Positions 6,925-14,736 of a stretch of 64,000 bases of DNA are shown here, in pieces. Position numbers and translations under genes: made by a program. The notes beneath the pieces were generated by a model, which had not been told where the DNA came from, did not search any database, and saw only the letters and a program-made list of their open reading frames with translations. Location of the stretch: the NCBI GenBank assembly GCA_021779855.1, contig JAJXZW010000004.1, positions 1-64,000 of the forward strand, written 5' to 3'. Numbering within the stretch: position 1 is the stretch's first letter; every line of letters starts with the position of its first letter. Source of the DNA: Actinomycetes bacterium (GTDB lineage: Bacteria; Actinomycetota; Acidimicrobiia; Acidimicrobiales; RAAP-2).

Positions 6925-8057
6925 CCCTGCATCGCGTGCACGGGATGGACCGTGGGGTGGTGGCTCCGGACTGGCCGCCGATCGACGACGGCGAGCTGTC
7001 GATCCCGCTGTCGGAGCTCGGACGTGACGCGCGCGACGTCGAGGTCCTGTGGCGAAGCCCGCGCCCGATGTCCGCGGGGGCGCTCGTGCGAGTCGGATCC
7101 GAGACGGTCTTCGTCAAGCGACACCATCACCGCGTCCGCTCCGTCGAACGCCTCGAGCGAGAGCACCGTTTCGCCGCACACCTTCGTGCGCACGGCGTGG
7201 AGACGCCCCGGGCCTTGCGCGGGGAGCATTCGAGCGTCGCGGTCGCCGGTGACTACCGCTACGAGGCGTACGAGCTCGCCTCCGGGCACGATCGATACCG
7301 CGACGTGCCCTCCTGGCACCCCTACGTTGACGGCGCCGACGCGCGCGGTGCCGGCCAGATGCTCGCACGCCTCCATCGGGCGGCCGCGTCCTTCGACGAG
7401 CCCGCCGATGACCTCAGCGTGCTCATGGACTCGTCGGTGCTCATCGACGGCCGCGACCCAGTGTCGGCAATCGAGGAGCTCCTTCGCCGCCGCCCGGGGC
7501 TCGCCCGGGCGACCGCGAGCTACCGACTGGTGGACGACGTGAGCGACGTGCTGAGCGGGCCGCTCGCGGTGGCCCACCGCGCAGCGCGAGAACTCTCTCG
7601 GCAGTGGACCCACGGCGACTGGCACCCTTCCAACTTGACGTGGGCTCCGGGATCGACGGGGAGGGTGCAGGCAGTGATCGACCTGGGCCTGGCGAATCGC
7701 ACCTTTGCGGTCCACGACCTCGCAACCGCGATCGAGCGGGCGGTGATCGATTGGTTAGACGTCGCGCGGCGCGGTGCCGTCAGCGCCGACCTCGGCGCGC
7801 TGGAGGCGCTGCTCGACGGCTACGCCGCCGAGCGTCCGCTTCACCGGAGCGACCTCGTCGCGCTAGCGGCCGTGCTGCCTGTCGTGCACGTCGAGTACGC
7901 CCTGTCGGAGGTCGAGTACTTCGGCGACGTGGTGAACTCACCCGCGAACCGGGACCTCGCCTACCACGGGTACCTCCTCGGCCACGCGCGGTGGTTCACG
8001 AGCGTCGCGGGGCGCGCCCTGCTCGGCGCAATCACCAGGCGAACGGTACTCGGCTGA
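6921..8057 (+). CDS. APH/choline-kinase-fold small-molecule kinase (candidate thiamine kinase)
   Basis: A 378-residue cytoplasmic protein of the aminoglycoside phosphotransferase/choline kinase superfamily. The catalytic loop is THGDWHPSNL (HxDxxxxN type, about residues 231-240) and the metal-binding Asp is in VIDLGLANR. An N-lobe Lys is available in ETVFVKRHHH. GTG 6921 overlaps the permease stop as GTGA, and translation to the left of it in this frame is only antisense-like noise. Bacterial thiamine kinase (ThiK) belongs to this superfamily, so together with the TPP riboswitch the likely job is to phosphorylate the imported vitamin or precursor. An antibiotic kinase is less likely given the operon. 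Confidence 0.75.
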   Translation: MTLHRVHGMDRGVVAPDWPPIDDGELSIPLSELGRDARDVEVLWRSPRPMSAGALVRVGSETVFVKRHHHRVRSVERLEREHRFAAHLRAHGVETPRALRGEHSSVAVAGDYRYEAYELASGHDRYRDVPSWHPYVDGADARGAGQMLARLHRAAASFDEPADDLSVLMDSSVLIDGRDPVSAIEELLRRRPGLARATASYRLVDDVSDVLSGPLAVAHRAARELSRQWTHGDWHPSNLTWAPGSTGRVQAVIDLGLANRTFAVHDLATAIERAVIDWLDVARRGAVSADLGALEALLDGYAAERPLHRSDLVALAAVLPVVHVEYALSEVEYFGDVVNSPANRDLAYHGYLLGHARWFTSVAGRALLGAITRRTVLG

Positions 8058-8310
8058 TCTCGCCCGCTCGCCGCGCCATCATCCGCGTGCCCGGTCAGGC
8101 GAGCGCTCGAGGTGGTTGACGGCACGAAACTCGTTGCGCTCACCGGTTGAAGACGCCGCCTTTCATCAAGGCCCGAGCTCGACAAGTGACGTGGAAAATA
8201 TTCCTGGGGCAGGTCAGTGTCAACCGGAGTCGGGGCAGACCCGAGCGAATAACATCTCGATCGCCGGGTCCCGACCTTTGAATCATCCCTCCACCACATG
8301 AGGACGACTG

Positions 8311-8739
8311 ATGAAGACTCACAAGAATGGTCGGATCGTAATGATTGCGAGCATCACTACTGTGTGCATCGCAGTGGGGATCGTGGTGATATCAGTCGAA
8401 CAAGGCAATGGCACCGAGGCTCCGACCGTCTCACTTACCCAAATATCTTTTATCTGCATGAGCGCAATTCACCACCCTGTGCGAATCAACTCGCGGACCG
8501 AAGTCCGCATTGCGACTGGCTACTTCAAGTCTGGAACAAGCGCGGTCGCGGTCTCCAACTACGAATTGAGAACTCTCACTGACGAGTTGTCGGGTTGCAT
8601 GGAGGAGTACGAGAATGGCTACTCCAAAGGCTTCAGGATGCTTACGATTTTTGGGTCAAGATTGCAAAGGTTGAGCTTTCAAAATCTTGTAGAGTACGCG
8701 CTGGTCGAGTCTGGGAAGTTTTCCAGAGTGACGACATGA
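8311..8739 (+). CDS. Small membrane-anchored or exported hypothetical protein
   Basis: A 142-residue product with a charged start (MKTHKNGR) and one hydrophobic segment at about residues 9-28, fitting a signal anchor or uncleaved signal peptide, then a hydrophilic domain containing two Cys. GAGGA ends 5 bases before the ATG. The gene has visibly lower GC and different codon use from the neighbouring permease and kinase, so it was probably acquired separately. No family is recognised. The 250 bases before it show no further gene. Confidence 0.6.
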   Translation: MKTHKNGRIVMIASITTVCIAVGIVVISVEQGNGTEAPTVSLTQISFICMSAIHHPVRINSRTEVRIATGYFKSGTSAVAVSNYELRTLTDELSGCMEEYENGYSKGFRMLTIFGSRLQRLSFQNLVEYALVESGKFSRVTT

Positions 8740-8784
8740 ATTCACGGTCGCCTATGCAAGCTCACGTGTGTCGAAGCACGTGTG

Positions 8785-8954
8785 AGATTCCCCAGTAGAA
8801 GTGGACGCCCGGTAAGCCAGTTCGTTGAACCGGCCGAGAGGACGTCACCATGGCAATCACCAGGAAGACGTTAACCCTTGAGTTCAAAATTGAGGCGGCC
8901 CATCGCGTCACCGACTCGGGCCGCAGTGTCGTCGAGGTCGCCCGAGAGATCTGA
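8785..8954 (+). pseudogene. IS3-family transposase OrfA, N-terminal fragment
   Basis: From ATG 8850 the frame gives 34 residues, MAITRKTLTLEFKIEAAHRV and on to EVAREI then a stop. This is the start of the helix-turn-helix OrfA of IS3-type elements (RRKFTPEFKAEAVRLV...GRSIAEVAREL in typical members). The bases before the ATG look like an IS left end with leader. Similarity stops abruptly at 8950 where end-repeat copy 2 begins, so the IS was cut by a later insertion or deletion. Confidence 0.7.
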
Positions 8955-9072
8955 GTGTTGTGACGCACTGGTCCAATGTATCCGTAGAGCCAGGAGTTTC
9001 AAGGCTGGCTGTCCGTCGTAGGAGCCCCTGCCCGCCCCTCATCGCCGAGTTGTAGGGATGAAAGTAGGGATG
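8941..9072. repeat. End-associated repeat, copy 2
   Basis: Ungapped match to 4681-4812, including GATCTG.GTG at the left, TTTCAAGGCT in the middle and a shared final stretch around GAGTTGTAGGGATG. The doubled TAGGGATG lies at 9053-9060 and 9065-9072. The 53-bp attachment core itself is absent here; its place is taken by the IS3 fragment. Confidence 0.6.
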
Positions 9073-9484
9073 CCTAGACCCCCTGCTTCGGACCCCGGCG
9101 TCGCAAGTTCGTAGTTGGGGGGAGGGGTGGCGTTGCCTCGCTTGATGGGTAATTTGCGTCGACTGATTGTCCGACGAGCGTACGGGGGGCCATCCCTTCG
9201 CCCTGGCAGCGCGGATCGAATGAGAACACGAACGGACTGCTGCGCCACTACATGCCCAAGGGCCCCCGACCCGCTAGGGAAGGGGTAGGCGTTCCACGCT
9301 TGTCACGTTGTTAGTGGGCCGCTTAGGGGTGTGACCGGTGTGAAGTGACCAAGGATTCCTTGAGGCCGTGTCCCGATCCAGGTCGATCTGGTTGACTCGT
9401 AGTTTGTACTCGCGTCAAAGGGGGATCCGGGCAATACCTGGGCAACGTGCTGCGAAGAGCTGCGCGGGGCTAGTCAGAACCCCA
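9073..9484. other. Intergenic stretch, no gene seen
   Basis: About 410 bases of lower-GC sequence between repeat copy 2 and the MFS gene. Short open frames run through it without coding bias or ribosome sites. It probably represents decayed mobile DNA. Confidence 0.45.
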
Positions 9485-10705
9485 TCAGCCATGCTGTGCA
9501 GGCGGAGGAACAAGCTGTACGACTGATGGCACGAGCAGCGTTAGAAGGGTCAAGACGAAGATGAGGACACCGCATCCAACCAGCGTCGTTGAGATACCGA
9601 TGCTCGAGGCCACGGGGCCCGCGAAGGCCATCCCCAGTGGCAGAACCGCAAGCGATCCGATCCAGTCGTATGCACTCACGCGCGACAGGACGTCTTCAGG
9701 TATCTCGCGCTGCAGTGTCGTCGTCCACTGCACATTGAATACCGCGATGAACACGCCGACTACGAATCCGCTCAGAGCGATGACGACCACGGAGGATCGA
9801 GCTGCGATGAAGAACAGCGGCACTGGATAAATCAGCGACGACAGAGTCGCAACAAACAGGGGGCGACGAGGATGCACTCGTAGCATCACGATCCCCCCTA
9901 GAAGCGCGCCCACGCCCTCCGCTGCAAGGATCGCCCCCCACGACGTCGCTCCCCCGAGTGACTCCTTGGCGACGACGGGTCCGAGAACAAACAGCGAGGC
10001 GAAGAGGGCATTGACCAGCGCGGACTGAATCACGATGACCCACAGCCACGTGCGGGACCAGAATTCGCGCCAGCCTTCTCGGAGCAACTCAACAAACGCG
10101 TCGGAGTGCTCGCTGGGATTCCAGTCAATGCGAATGAGTGCCAGCGACATCACGCTGACGAAATAGGTCGCAGCGTCGGCAATGATGGCCCATCCGGGGC
10201 TGACGACGGCAACGATGACTCCCGCGATGGCCGGGCCAATCACGGCGCCGCTCGAATTCGACATTCCGTTAAGCGCGTTGCCTTGCTGTAGCATCTCGGG
10301 CTCGAGCAGTTGCGGCACGATGCCCGTCATGGCTGGATTAAAGAATGCTTCGCCGATACCCATCACGGCGGCGAGCGCCAGGAATCCCCACAGGGGAGGG
10401 GGTCCAAGGAGGACCCAGATACCCAGTCCCATTTCGGCAAGGGTTCGCAAGGAGTCCGCCAGGAGCATCAAGCGGCGCCTACTCATTCGATCGCCTACGA
10501 CCCCACCAACGAGGACGAGAATCAGGAGAGGGATCGTTCCTGCCGCGAGCACATAACCGACGTCGCTCGCCGTTCCGTGGGCCAAGACCGCGAAGGCAAT
10601 GGCGACCGGCGCCATCCCCGTTCCAATCTGCGACGCCGTTTGCCCAAGAAAGAAGAGTCGGAAGTTTCGTTCCCCTAGAGGGCGAAACCAGTTCGTAGAA
10701 CGCAC
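9485..10705 (-). CDS. MFS drug-efflux-type transporter (DHA3/MefA-like)
   Basis: A 406-residue inner-membrane protein with about twelve hydrophobic segments. The loop between helices 2 and 3 reads GGVVGDRMSRRRLMLLAD, the MFS signature of the DHA3 (macrolide exporter-like) group, and the N-terminus begins FRPLGERNFRLFFLGQTASQIG. GTG 10705 is preceded, exactly 6 bases away, by TAGGCT (10712-10717), suggesting a leaderless transcript. It sits inside the integrated element between two end repeats, and its GC is somewhat lower than that of core genes. The substrate cannot be told from sequence. Confidence 0.82.
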   Translation of the reverse strand: MRSTNWFRPLGERNFRLFFLGQTASQIGTGMAPVAIAFAVLAHGTASDVGYVLAAGTIPLLILVLVGGVVGDRMSRRRLMLLADSLRTLAEMGLGIWVLLGPPPLWGFLALAAVMGIGEAFFNPAMTGIVPQLLEPEMLQQGNALNGMSNSSGAVIGPAIAGVIVAVVSPGWAIIADAATYFVSVMSLALIRIDWNPSEHSDAFVELLREGWREFWSRTWLWVIVIQSALVNALFASLFVLGPVVAKESLGGATSWGAILAAEGVGALLGGIVMLRVHPRRPLFVATLSSLIYPVPLFFIAARSSVVVIALSGFVVGVFIAVFNVQWTTTLQREIPEDVLSRVSAYDWIGSLAVLPLGMAFAGPVASSIGISTTLVGCGVLIFVLTLLTLLVPSVVQLVPPPAQHG

Positions 10706-11119
10706 CGGGTGAGCCTAACTATTGGGGTGGATCCGAGCTGCTGGAACTGCTCTACAAACTTGAGTGGGCTTTGGTACCCTCGTCGACGCTCCTCACCTCG
10801 AACGAGCCGACAAACCGCCGATCTGCGTGGTAGCTCAAGTCAATCGATGTGATGACGCTTAGAGTTTCTTCCCTCCCTTCGCTGGTGTACCGCCCCGGGG
10901 AGAGGCACCGGACGAAGTCGAGGGGCCCCTCCGGGTGCCTCACGCCGTCGTCATGTCCGAGAGTGAGATGTTGTGATGCACGCGTCCAATGTGCCCGTGA
11001 AGCCAGTCGCTTCAAGGCACTTTGTCCGCCGATGGAGTTCTTCAGGGTTAAGTCCCGACGAGTGGTGTAAGAGTTCGCGTGTCGTGACGTTCGCCGCGCC
11101 AACCTCTTCGTCGTGAACT
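10706..11119. other. Decayed stretch between MFS gene and IS256 relic
   Basis: It includes end-repeat copy 3 (about 10955-11035). On the minus strand 10752-10950 there is an open stretch that reads somewhat protein-like (TSIDLSYHADRRFVGSFEVR), perhaps the tail of a lost gene, but it has no credible start and no family was recognised. Confidence 0.4.
10955..11035. repeat. End-associated repeat, copy 3 (diverged)
   Basis: Matches copies 1 and 2 over GTTGTGA, the CGCGTCCAATGT block, CCCGTGAAGCC and the CTTCAAGGC block, then loses similarity before the TAGGGATG pair, which is missing here. Alignment needs small gaps. It is the most diverged copy and nearest to the integrase. Confidence 0.5.
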
Positions 11120-11372
11120 CTATGCCGCGGTGAGATCGATGGCAACCTCCTCGCGTGCGGCGATGATCGCCGGCCTTGGATCCTCGAGTGATGGTTCATT
11201 GATCGTCGGCTGACTGAGTGACTCGATGCGCACGTAACGCCTCGAGATGGCCCACTCGTCGTTCTGCTCAGCCAGCAGCGCCCCGACGAGACGGATGACC
11301 GCCTGACGGTTAGGGAAGATCCCGACCACGTCGGTGCGCCGGCGGATCTCCTTGATGACGTAAAGAAAGGTT
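11120..11372 (-). pseudogene. IS256 (Mutator)-family transposase, C-terminal fragment
   Basis: The minus strand reads [19 protein letters not shown] followed by [22 protein letters not shown] and ends at a stop, the conserved C-terminus of Mutator-type transposases such as IS1081. A stop codon lies just upstream and the catalytic DDE part is absent, so this is a relic of about 80 residues. The following bases to 11606 hold one short minus-strand frame without recognisable features. Confidence 0.75.
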
Positions 11373-11606
11373 CAACAGATCCACCCCTCGGACGTGCTCG
11401 CCGGGCTCGGTCCCGTTGCCCGGGGCCGGCCGGCGCGTAGCGCCGAGACGGCCCGTCGGGCCAAGTCGTAGTCATCAGATTCGTTGAAAAGAAGCGGTCT
11501 CAAGAACAATTCTGGATGAACGTCGCACATTCCTGTTCGATTCGGCCCCAAATCGTGGGCTCCATAAGTAGAGGGCGAATTTTTCGCTCCATTGCGAAGG
11601 AGCACC

Positions 11607-11972
11607 ATGGGACTGCCTATCGACTTCACGAGCCCGAGGTCTGCAGGGGCCGGAGCAGCCGAACTGAGTCTCGACTGCGAGACCCAGGTGCAGTGGTCGC
11701 CAAACGCTAGGGGAGCCCGCCGGGCAGTCTTGTCAGTGACGGAGGCGGCGCAGGTGCTCGGAATCTCGCGGAGCCACGCCTACGACCTGGTCGCGCGGGG
11801 CGACCTGCCCTCGCTACGCCTCGGCCGTCGCGTCCTGATCCCGGCCACGGCGCTGGGACGCATCCTCTCGCCCGAGTCGGGTGAGCGAGACTGCCTCTGT
11901 CACTTGAGGTCGAGTGCCGCCCCGAGCGACTCGGCCACCGGGGCGTCGCGTGACTCGACCGCGTGGGCGTAG
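11607..11972 (+). CDS. Putative excisionase / helix-turn-helix DNA-binding protein
   Basis: A 121-residue protein whose middle (about residues 40-85) is a MerR-like excisionase domain: LSVTEAAQVLGISRSHAYDL, then ARGDLPSLRLGRRVLIPATAL. ATG 11607 follows GAAGGAG at good spacing. Its 3' end overlaps the 3' end of the convergent integrase gene by 73 bases, and the last ~30 residues are probably only a read-out of that overlap. In this position next to a tyrosine integrase the likely role is control of excision direction. Confidence 0.75.
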   Translation: MGLPIDFTSPRSAGAGAAELSLDCETQVQWSPNARGARRAVLSVTEAAQVLGISRSHAYDLVARGDLPSLRLGRRVLIPATALGRILSPESGERDCLCHLRSSAAPSDSATGASRDSTAWA

Positions 11973-13021
11973 GTGCGCAGCGTCATCGACGGGTTCGCGT
12001 GACCCAGGCGGTTGGCGACCGTGCGGATGTCGTGGCCCTGTGCGATCGAGGTCGTCGCGGACCAGTGGCGAAGGTCGTGCAGACGCCACCGGCGATCCAC
12101 GCCAGCGGTGTCCCTCGCGCGACGCCACCACGCCGTCACCCGCTCGGGGTTGACGGGCCGCTCCCCCACGCTGAGGACCCAGGGTCCGAGGTCCTCGTAC
12201 GCGGCACGCAGGGCCGCGAGGGCCACGGCCGTCGCCGCGTCCAGGGTCACCGTGCGGTGGTTGGCGGTCTTCGTGAGATCGTCCCGCAGGACCGGCTTCG
12301 CGCCGGCCCCAGGGTCTCGGAGGATGGCGATGCTCGAGTCGATCGTGATTTGACGGCCCTTGAGGTCCTCCCAGCGCAGCGCGGCGAGCTCGGAGCGGCG
12401 CGCTCCGGTGACGGCCGCGAGACGAAGCGCCAGGGCCGCCTGGGGCTCGACGGCGCCCCGGGCCACGAGCTCCGACGCCGCGACGAGCACCCGGCGGACC
12501 TCGTCGGCGCCGAGCGTCCCGCGTGGTGAGCTCTTTCGCCGGGCCAGGCGCGCGACGGCGACGACGTTCGCGCTCACCCACCCCCACCTGACGGCGAGGG
12601 TGACGGCCGCGCGCAGGGCCCCGTGCTGGTTGCGCAGGCTCTCCTCGCCCGTTCCCCTCGAGCGCTGACGGGCGTGCCAGCGGTCGACGTCGGCGGCGCT
12701 GAGGCGCGCCAAAGGGACCTCGGCGATCGGGTCGGCCTTGATCGAGCGCACCCGGCTCCGGTTGTCGGCGAGCGACGAGGGCGCCCAGGAGGGCCGGTTC
12801 TGGTCGACCCAGAGGTCGAGCAGGTCGGCGACCTTGACGCGACTGGACGCCGACCTCGGGGCCGATAGCACCATCTCGGCGGCCGCGCGCTTCGCGTCGC
12901 TCTTCGTGCCGCGCACCGTCTTGCTCACCTGGACCGGCCGGCCCCGCTCGTCGCGTCCGATGAAGGCGCGGACCTCGAAGACCCCCGGTCGGCGCTCGCG
13001 GATGGTGGCCACGGCCCCCAA
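11900..13021 (-). CDS. int: Tyrosine-type site-specific integrase
   Basis: A 373-residue recombinase. Residues about 1-60 form an arm-type DNA-binding domain, about 60-160 the SAM-like core-binding domain, and the rest the catalytic domain with Arg in TGARRSELAALRW, the HxLRH-type box LHDLRHWSATT, LGHANPSMTLRTY with the nucleophile Tyr. All catalytic positions appear present. The annotated start is TTG 13021; GTG 13012 is an alternative. The gene reads away from the right attachment repeat, 103 bases from it, as in integrated actinobacterial elements that use gene ends as targets. Confidence 0.92.
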   Translation of the reverse strand: MGAVATIRERRPGVFEVRAFIGRDERGRPVQVSKTVRGTKSDAKRAAAEMVLSAPRSASSRVKVADLLDLWVDQNRPSWAPSSLADNRSRVRSIKADPIAEVPLARLSAADVDRWHARQRSRGTGEESLRNQHGALRAAVTLAVRWGWVSANVVAVARLARRKSSPRGTLGADEVRRVLVAASELVARGAVEPQAALALRLAAVTGARRSELAALRWEDLKGRQITIDSSIAILRDPGAGAKPVLRDDLTKTANHRTVTLDAATAVALAALRAAYEDLGPWVLSVGERPVNPERVTAWWRRARDTAGVDRRWRLHDLRHWSATTSIAQGHDIRTVANRLGHANPSMTLRTYAHAVESRDAPVAESLGAALDLK

Positions 13022-13042
13022 CGGTCGCTCGAAAGGGGGCTG

Positions 13043-13061
13043 TAGGGATGAAGTAGGGATG
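13043..13061. repeat. Doubled TAGGGATG beside the right attachment site
   Basis: Two direct copies, 13043-13050 and 13054-13061, separated by 3 bases, lie between the integrase start and the attachment repeat. The same pair with a 4-base gap lies inside the left end (4793-4812) and in repeat copy 2. Arm-type binding sites for the integrase or its regulator are a reasonable reading; operator sites for int expression are an alternative. Confidence 0.5.
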
Positions 13062-13109
13062 GAGGGCCCGAATCGGCCCCAAACTGGCCCGCCCGTCCGG
13101 ACGGAAACC

Positions 13110-14252
13110 CTAGCTGAGCAGGTGCCTCGCCACGACCACGCGCTGGATCTGGTTGGTGCCCTCGTAGATCTGGGTGATCTTCGCGTCGCGCATGAACCGC
13201 TCGACCGGGAACTCCTTGGTGTAGCCGTAGCCCCCGAGGAGCTGCACGGCGTCGGTCGTGACGCTCATGGCGGTGTCGGCCGCGTAGGACTTCGCGGCGG
13301 CCCCGAGGTAGCTGAGGTCGCCGTCGGGGTCGCCGTCGTCGATCGTCGCGCAGGCCCGGTACACCAGGGCCCGGGCCGCCTCGGTGCGAATGGCCATGTC
13401 GGCGAGTATGAAGCGCAGCCCCTGGAACTCGCTGATCGGCGAGCCGAAGGCCGAGCGCCCCTTCATGTACTGCGCGGCGTAGTCGATCGCCCCCTGGGCG
13501 ATCCCCACGGCCTGGGCGCCGATCGTCGGGCGGGACCGGTCGAGGGTGTGCATCGCGATCTTGAAGCCCTCGCCCTCGGCGCCGACGCGGTGGCTGGCCG
13601 GCACGCGCACGCCGTCGAAGACGACCTCGCCGGTGGGCGAGCCGCGCAGCCCGAGCTTGTCCTCGTGCTTGGGGAACTGCACCCCCCACCCCTTCTCGAC
13701 GAGGAAGCAGGTGATCCCCCGGTGTCCCGCCTCGGGGTCGGTCTTGGCGAAGACCGTGTAGGTCTCCGAGACCCCCGCGTTGGTGATCCAGTACTTGGCT
13801 CCCGTGAGGACGTAGTCGTCCCCGTCGCGCACCGCGCGGGCGCGCATCGCCGCCACGTCGCTGCCGGCGTCGGCCTCCGAGAGGCAGTAGGAGGCCTGGA
13901 TCTCGCCGGTGGCGATGCGGGGCAGGTAGGCGCGCTTCACCTCCTCGGAGGCGAAGTTCATGATCGGCAGCATGCCCAGCTTGGAGATCAGCATCGTCAC
14001 CGAGGTCGACGCGCAGCCCCGCGCGATCTCCTCGGCCATGATCGCCTGGGTGACCATGTCCGCCCCGGCCCCGCCGTAGGCCTCGGGGACCCATAGAGCC
14101 GGCAGCTCCATCTCGCGGCACGCGTCGAAGCTCTCCTGGGGGAAGGCCTGGTCGCGGTCGTAACGGGCGGCGTTGGGCGCGATGCGCTCGTCGACGAACG
14201 AGCGCATCACGTCGCGGAAGGCCCGCTGCTCATCGGTCAGCGTGAAGCTCAC
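13110..14252 (-). CDS. Acyl-CoA dehydrogenase (integration target)
   Basis: A 380-residue flavoprotein of the acyl-CoA dehydrogenase family, oxidising acyl-CoA thioesters to enoyl-CoA with electrons passed to ETF. Seen are the SYCLSEADAGSDVAAMRARA-type FAD-binding segment, the KYWITNAG motif, the DRSRPTIGAQAVGIAQGA helix, QLLGGYGYTKEFPVER and the terminal IYEGTNQIQR. The Glu of YEGTNQIQ is the usual catalytic base in the short-chain class. GTG 14252 overlaps the upstream gene stop (GTGA). The integrated element lies directly behind its 3' end. Confidence 0.93.
   Translation of the reverse strand: MSFTLTDEQRAFRDVMRSFVDERIAPNAARYDRDQAFPQESFDACREMELPALWVPEAYGGAGADMVTQAIMAEEIARGCASTSVTMLISKLGMLPIMNFASEEVKRAYLPRIATGEIQASYCLSEADAGSDVAAMRARAVRDGDDYVLTGAKYWITNAGVSETYTVFAKTDPEAGHRGITCFLVEKGWGVQFPKHEDKLGLRGSPTGEVVFDGVRVPASHRVGAEGEGFKIAMHTLDRSRPTIGAQAVGIAQGAIDYAAQYMKGRSAFGSPISEFQGLRFILADMAIRTEAARALVYRACATIDDGDPDGDLSYLGAAAKSYAADTAMSVTTDAVQLLGGYGYTKEFPVERFMRDAKITQIYEGTNQIQRVVVARHLLS
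13124..13176 (-). repeat. Right attachment-site copy (53-bp direct repeat)
   Basis: Identical to 4645-4697. It lies within the last 23 codons of acyl-CoA dehydrogenase and covers codons for the conserved YEGTNQIQR helix, so integration here leaves the gene reading frame complete. Confidence 0.85.
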
Positions 14253-14656
14253 TTCGCACCCCTCTCTACCGGCGCGAGCAGGTCGGCGTCGGCGACCGAA
14301 TCGACGAGGTCGCGCTGGGCCGCGTAGCTGTGGCTGAGGCCGCGGAAGCGGCGCGCGGCCTCACCGGTGACCGGTGAGGCCACCCCGAGCAGCGCCATCG
14401 CGCGCTCGACGTCGCCCCGGGTGGGGCCCCGCCCGATCAGGCTCGCCCGCTTCGCCGCGACCAGGCCGACGGCGAGGGCGACCTCCTCGCGGTCGTGGGC
14501 GTGCTCCACCTCGAGCTCCTCGACCGCCCGGGCCGCCAGGGTCAGGGCGAAGCCCTCGTTGGGCGCCGGGTTGCCGTAGCGACCCGGCACGCGCGGCACG
14601 TGGCGCAACAGGCCGGGGTTCTTCTCCCGGCCGACCTCGGGAGGCTGGGTCGTCAT
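14249..14656 (-). CDS. Hypothetical protein upstream of acyl-CoA dehydrogenase
   Basis: A 135-residue soluble, Ala/Glu/Arg-rich protein beginning MTTQPPEVGREKNPGLLRHV, mostly helical by composition, without Cys clusters or membrane segments. It is coupled to acyl-CoA dehydrogenase by a 4-nt GTGA overlap and lies 80 bases downstream of ilvE on the same strand. The family is not recognised. Coding is supported by strong third-position GC and the overlap. Confidence 0.7.
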   Translation of the reverse strand: MTTQPPEVGREKNPGLLRHVPRVPGRYGNPAPNEGFALTLAARAVEELEVEHAHDREEVALAVGLVAAKRASLIGRGPTRGDVERAMALLGVASPVTGEAARRFRGLSHSYAAQRDLVDSVADADLLAPVERGAK

Positions 14657-14736
14657 GATGGGCCGGACCCCACCGGCCTCGGGGACGGGGGCGAAGGAAG
14701 GCTGAGCCACGCCCCCGAGGTTACCCCTGGCGCGGG

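Larger units (their letters stand above)
4645..13176. mobile_element. Integrated element in the acyl-CoA dehydrogenase 3' end
   Basis: The segment is bounded by a perfect 53-bp direct repeat (4645-4697 and 13124-13176), giving a unit of about 8.48 kb. The right copy is the end of the intact acyl-CoA dehydrogenase gene. The left copy is a displaced duplicate of that gene end and still carries a stop codon. A tyrosine integrase and a putative excisionase lie next to the right copy, the arrangement expected for site-specific integration into a gene end that restores the gene. Cargo includes the TPP-controlled permease/kinase operon, a small membrane protein and an MFS exporter. IS fragments and internal end-like repeats suggest several rounds of insertion and decay. 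It carries no recognisable replication or conjugation genes. Confidence 0.8.

Noticed and set aside
10752-10950. Protein-like minus-strand stretch containing TSIDLSYHADRRFVGSFEVR
   Set aside because: No start codon with a ribosome site, no recognised family and it sits among relics, so it is not listed as a gene.
11372-11629. 85-codon minus-strand frame joined to the IS256 relic
   Set aside because: Mixed composition, no known transposase similarity in that part and no ribosome site.
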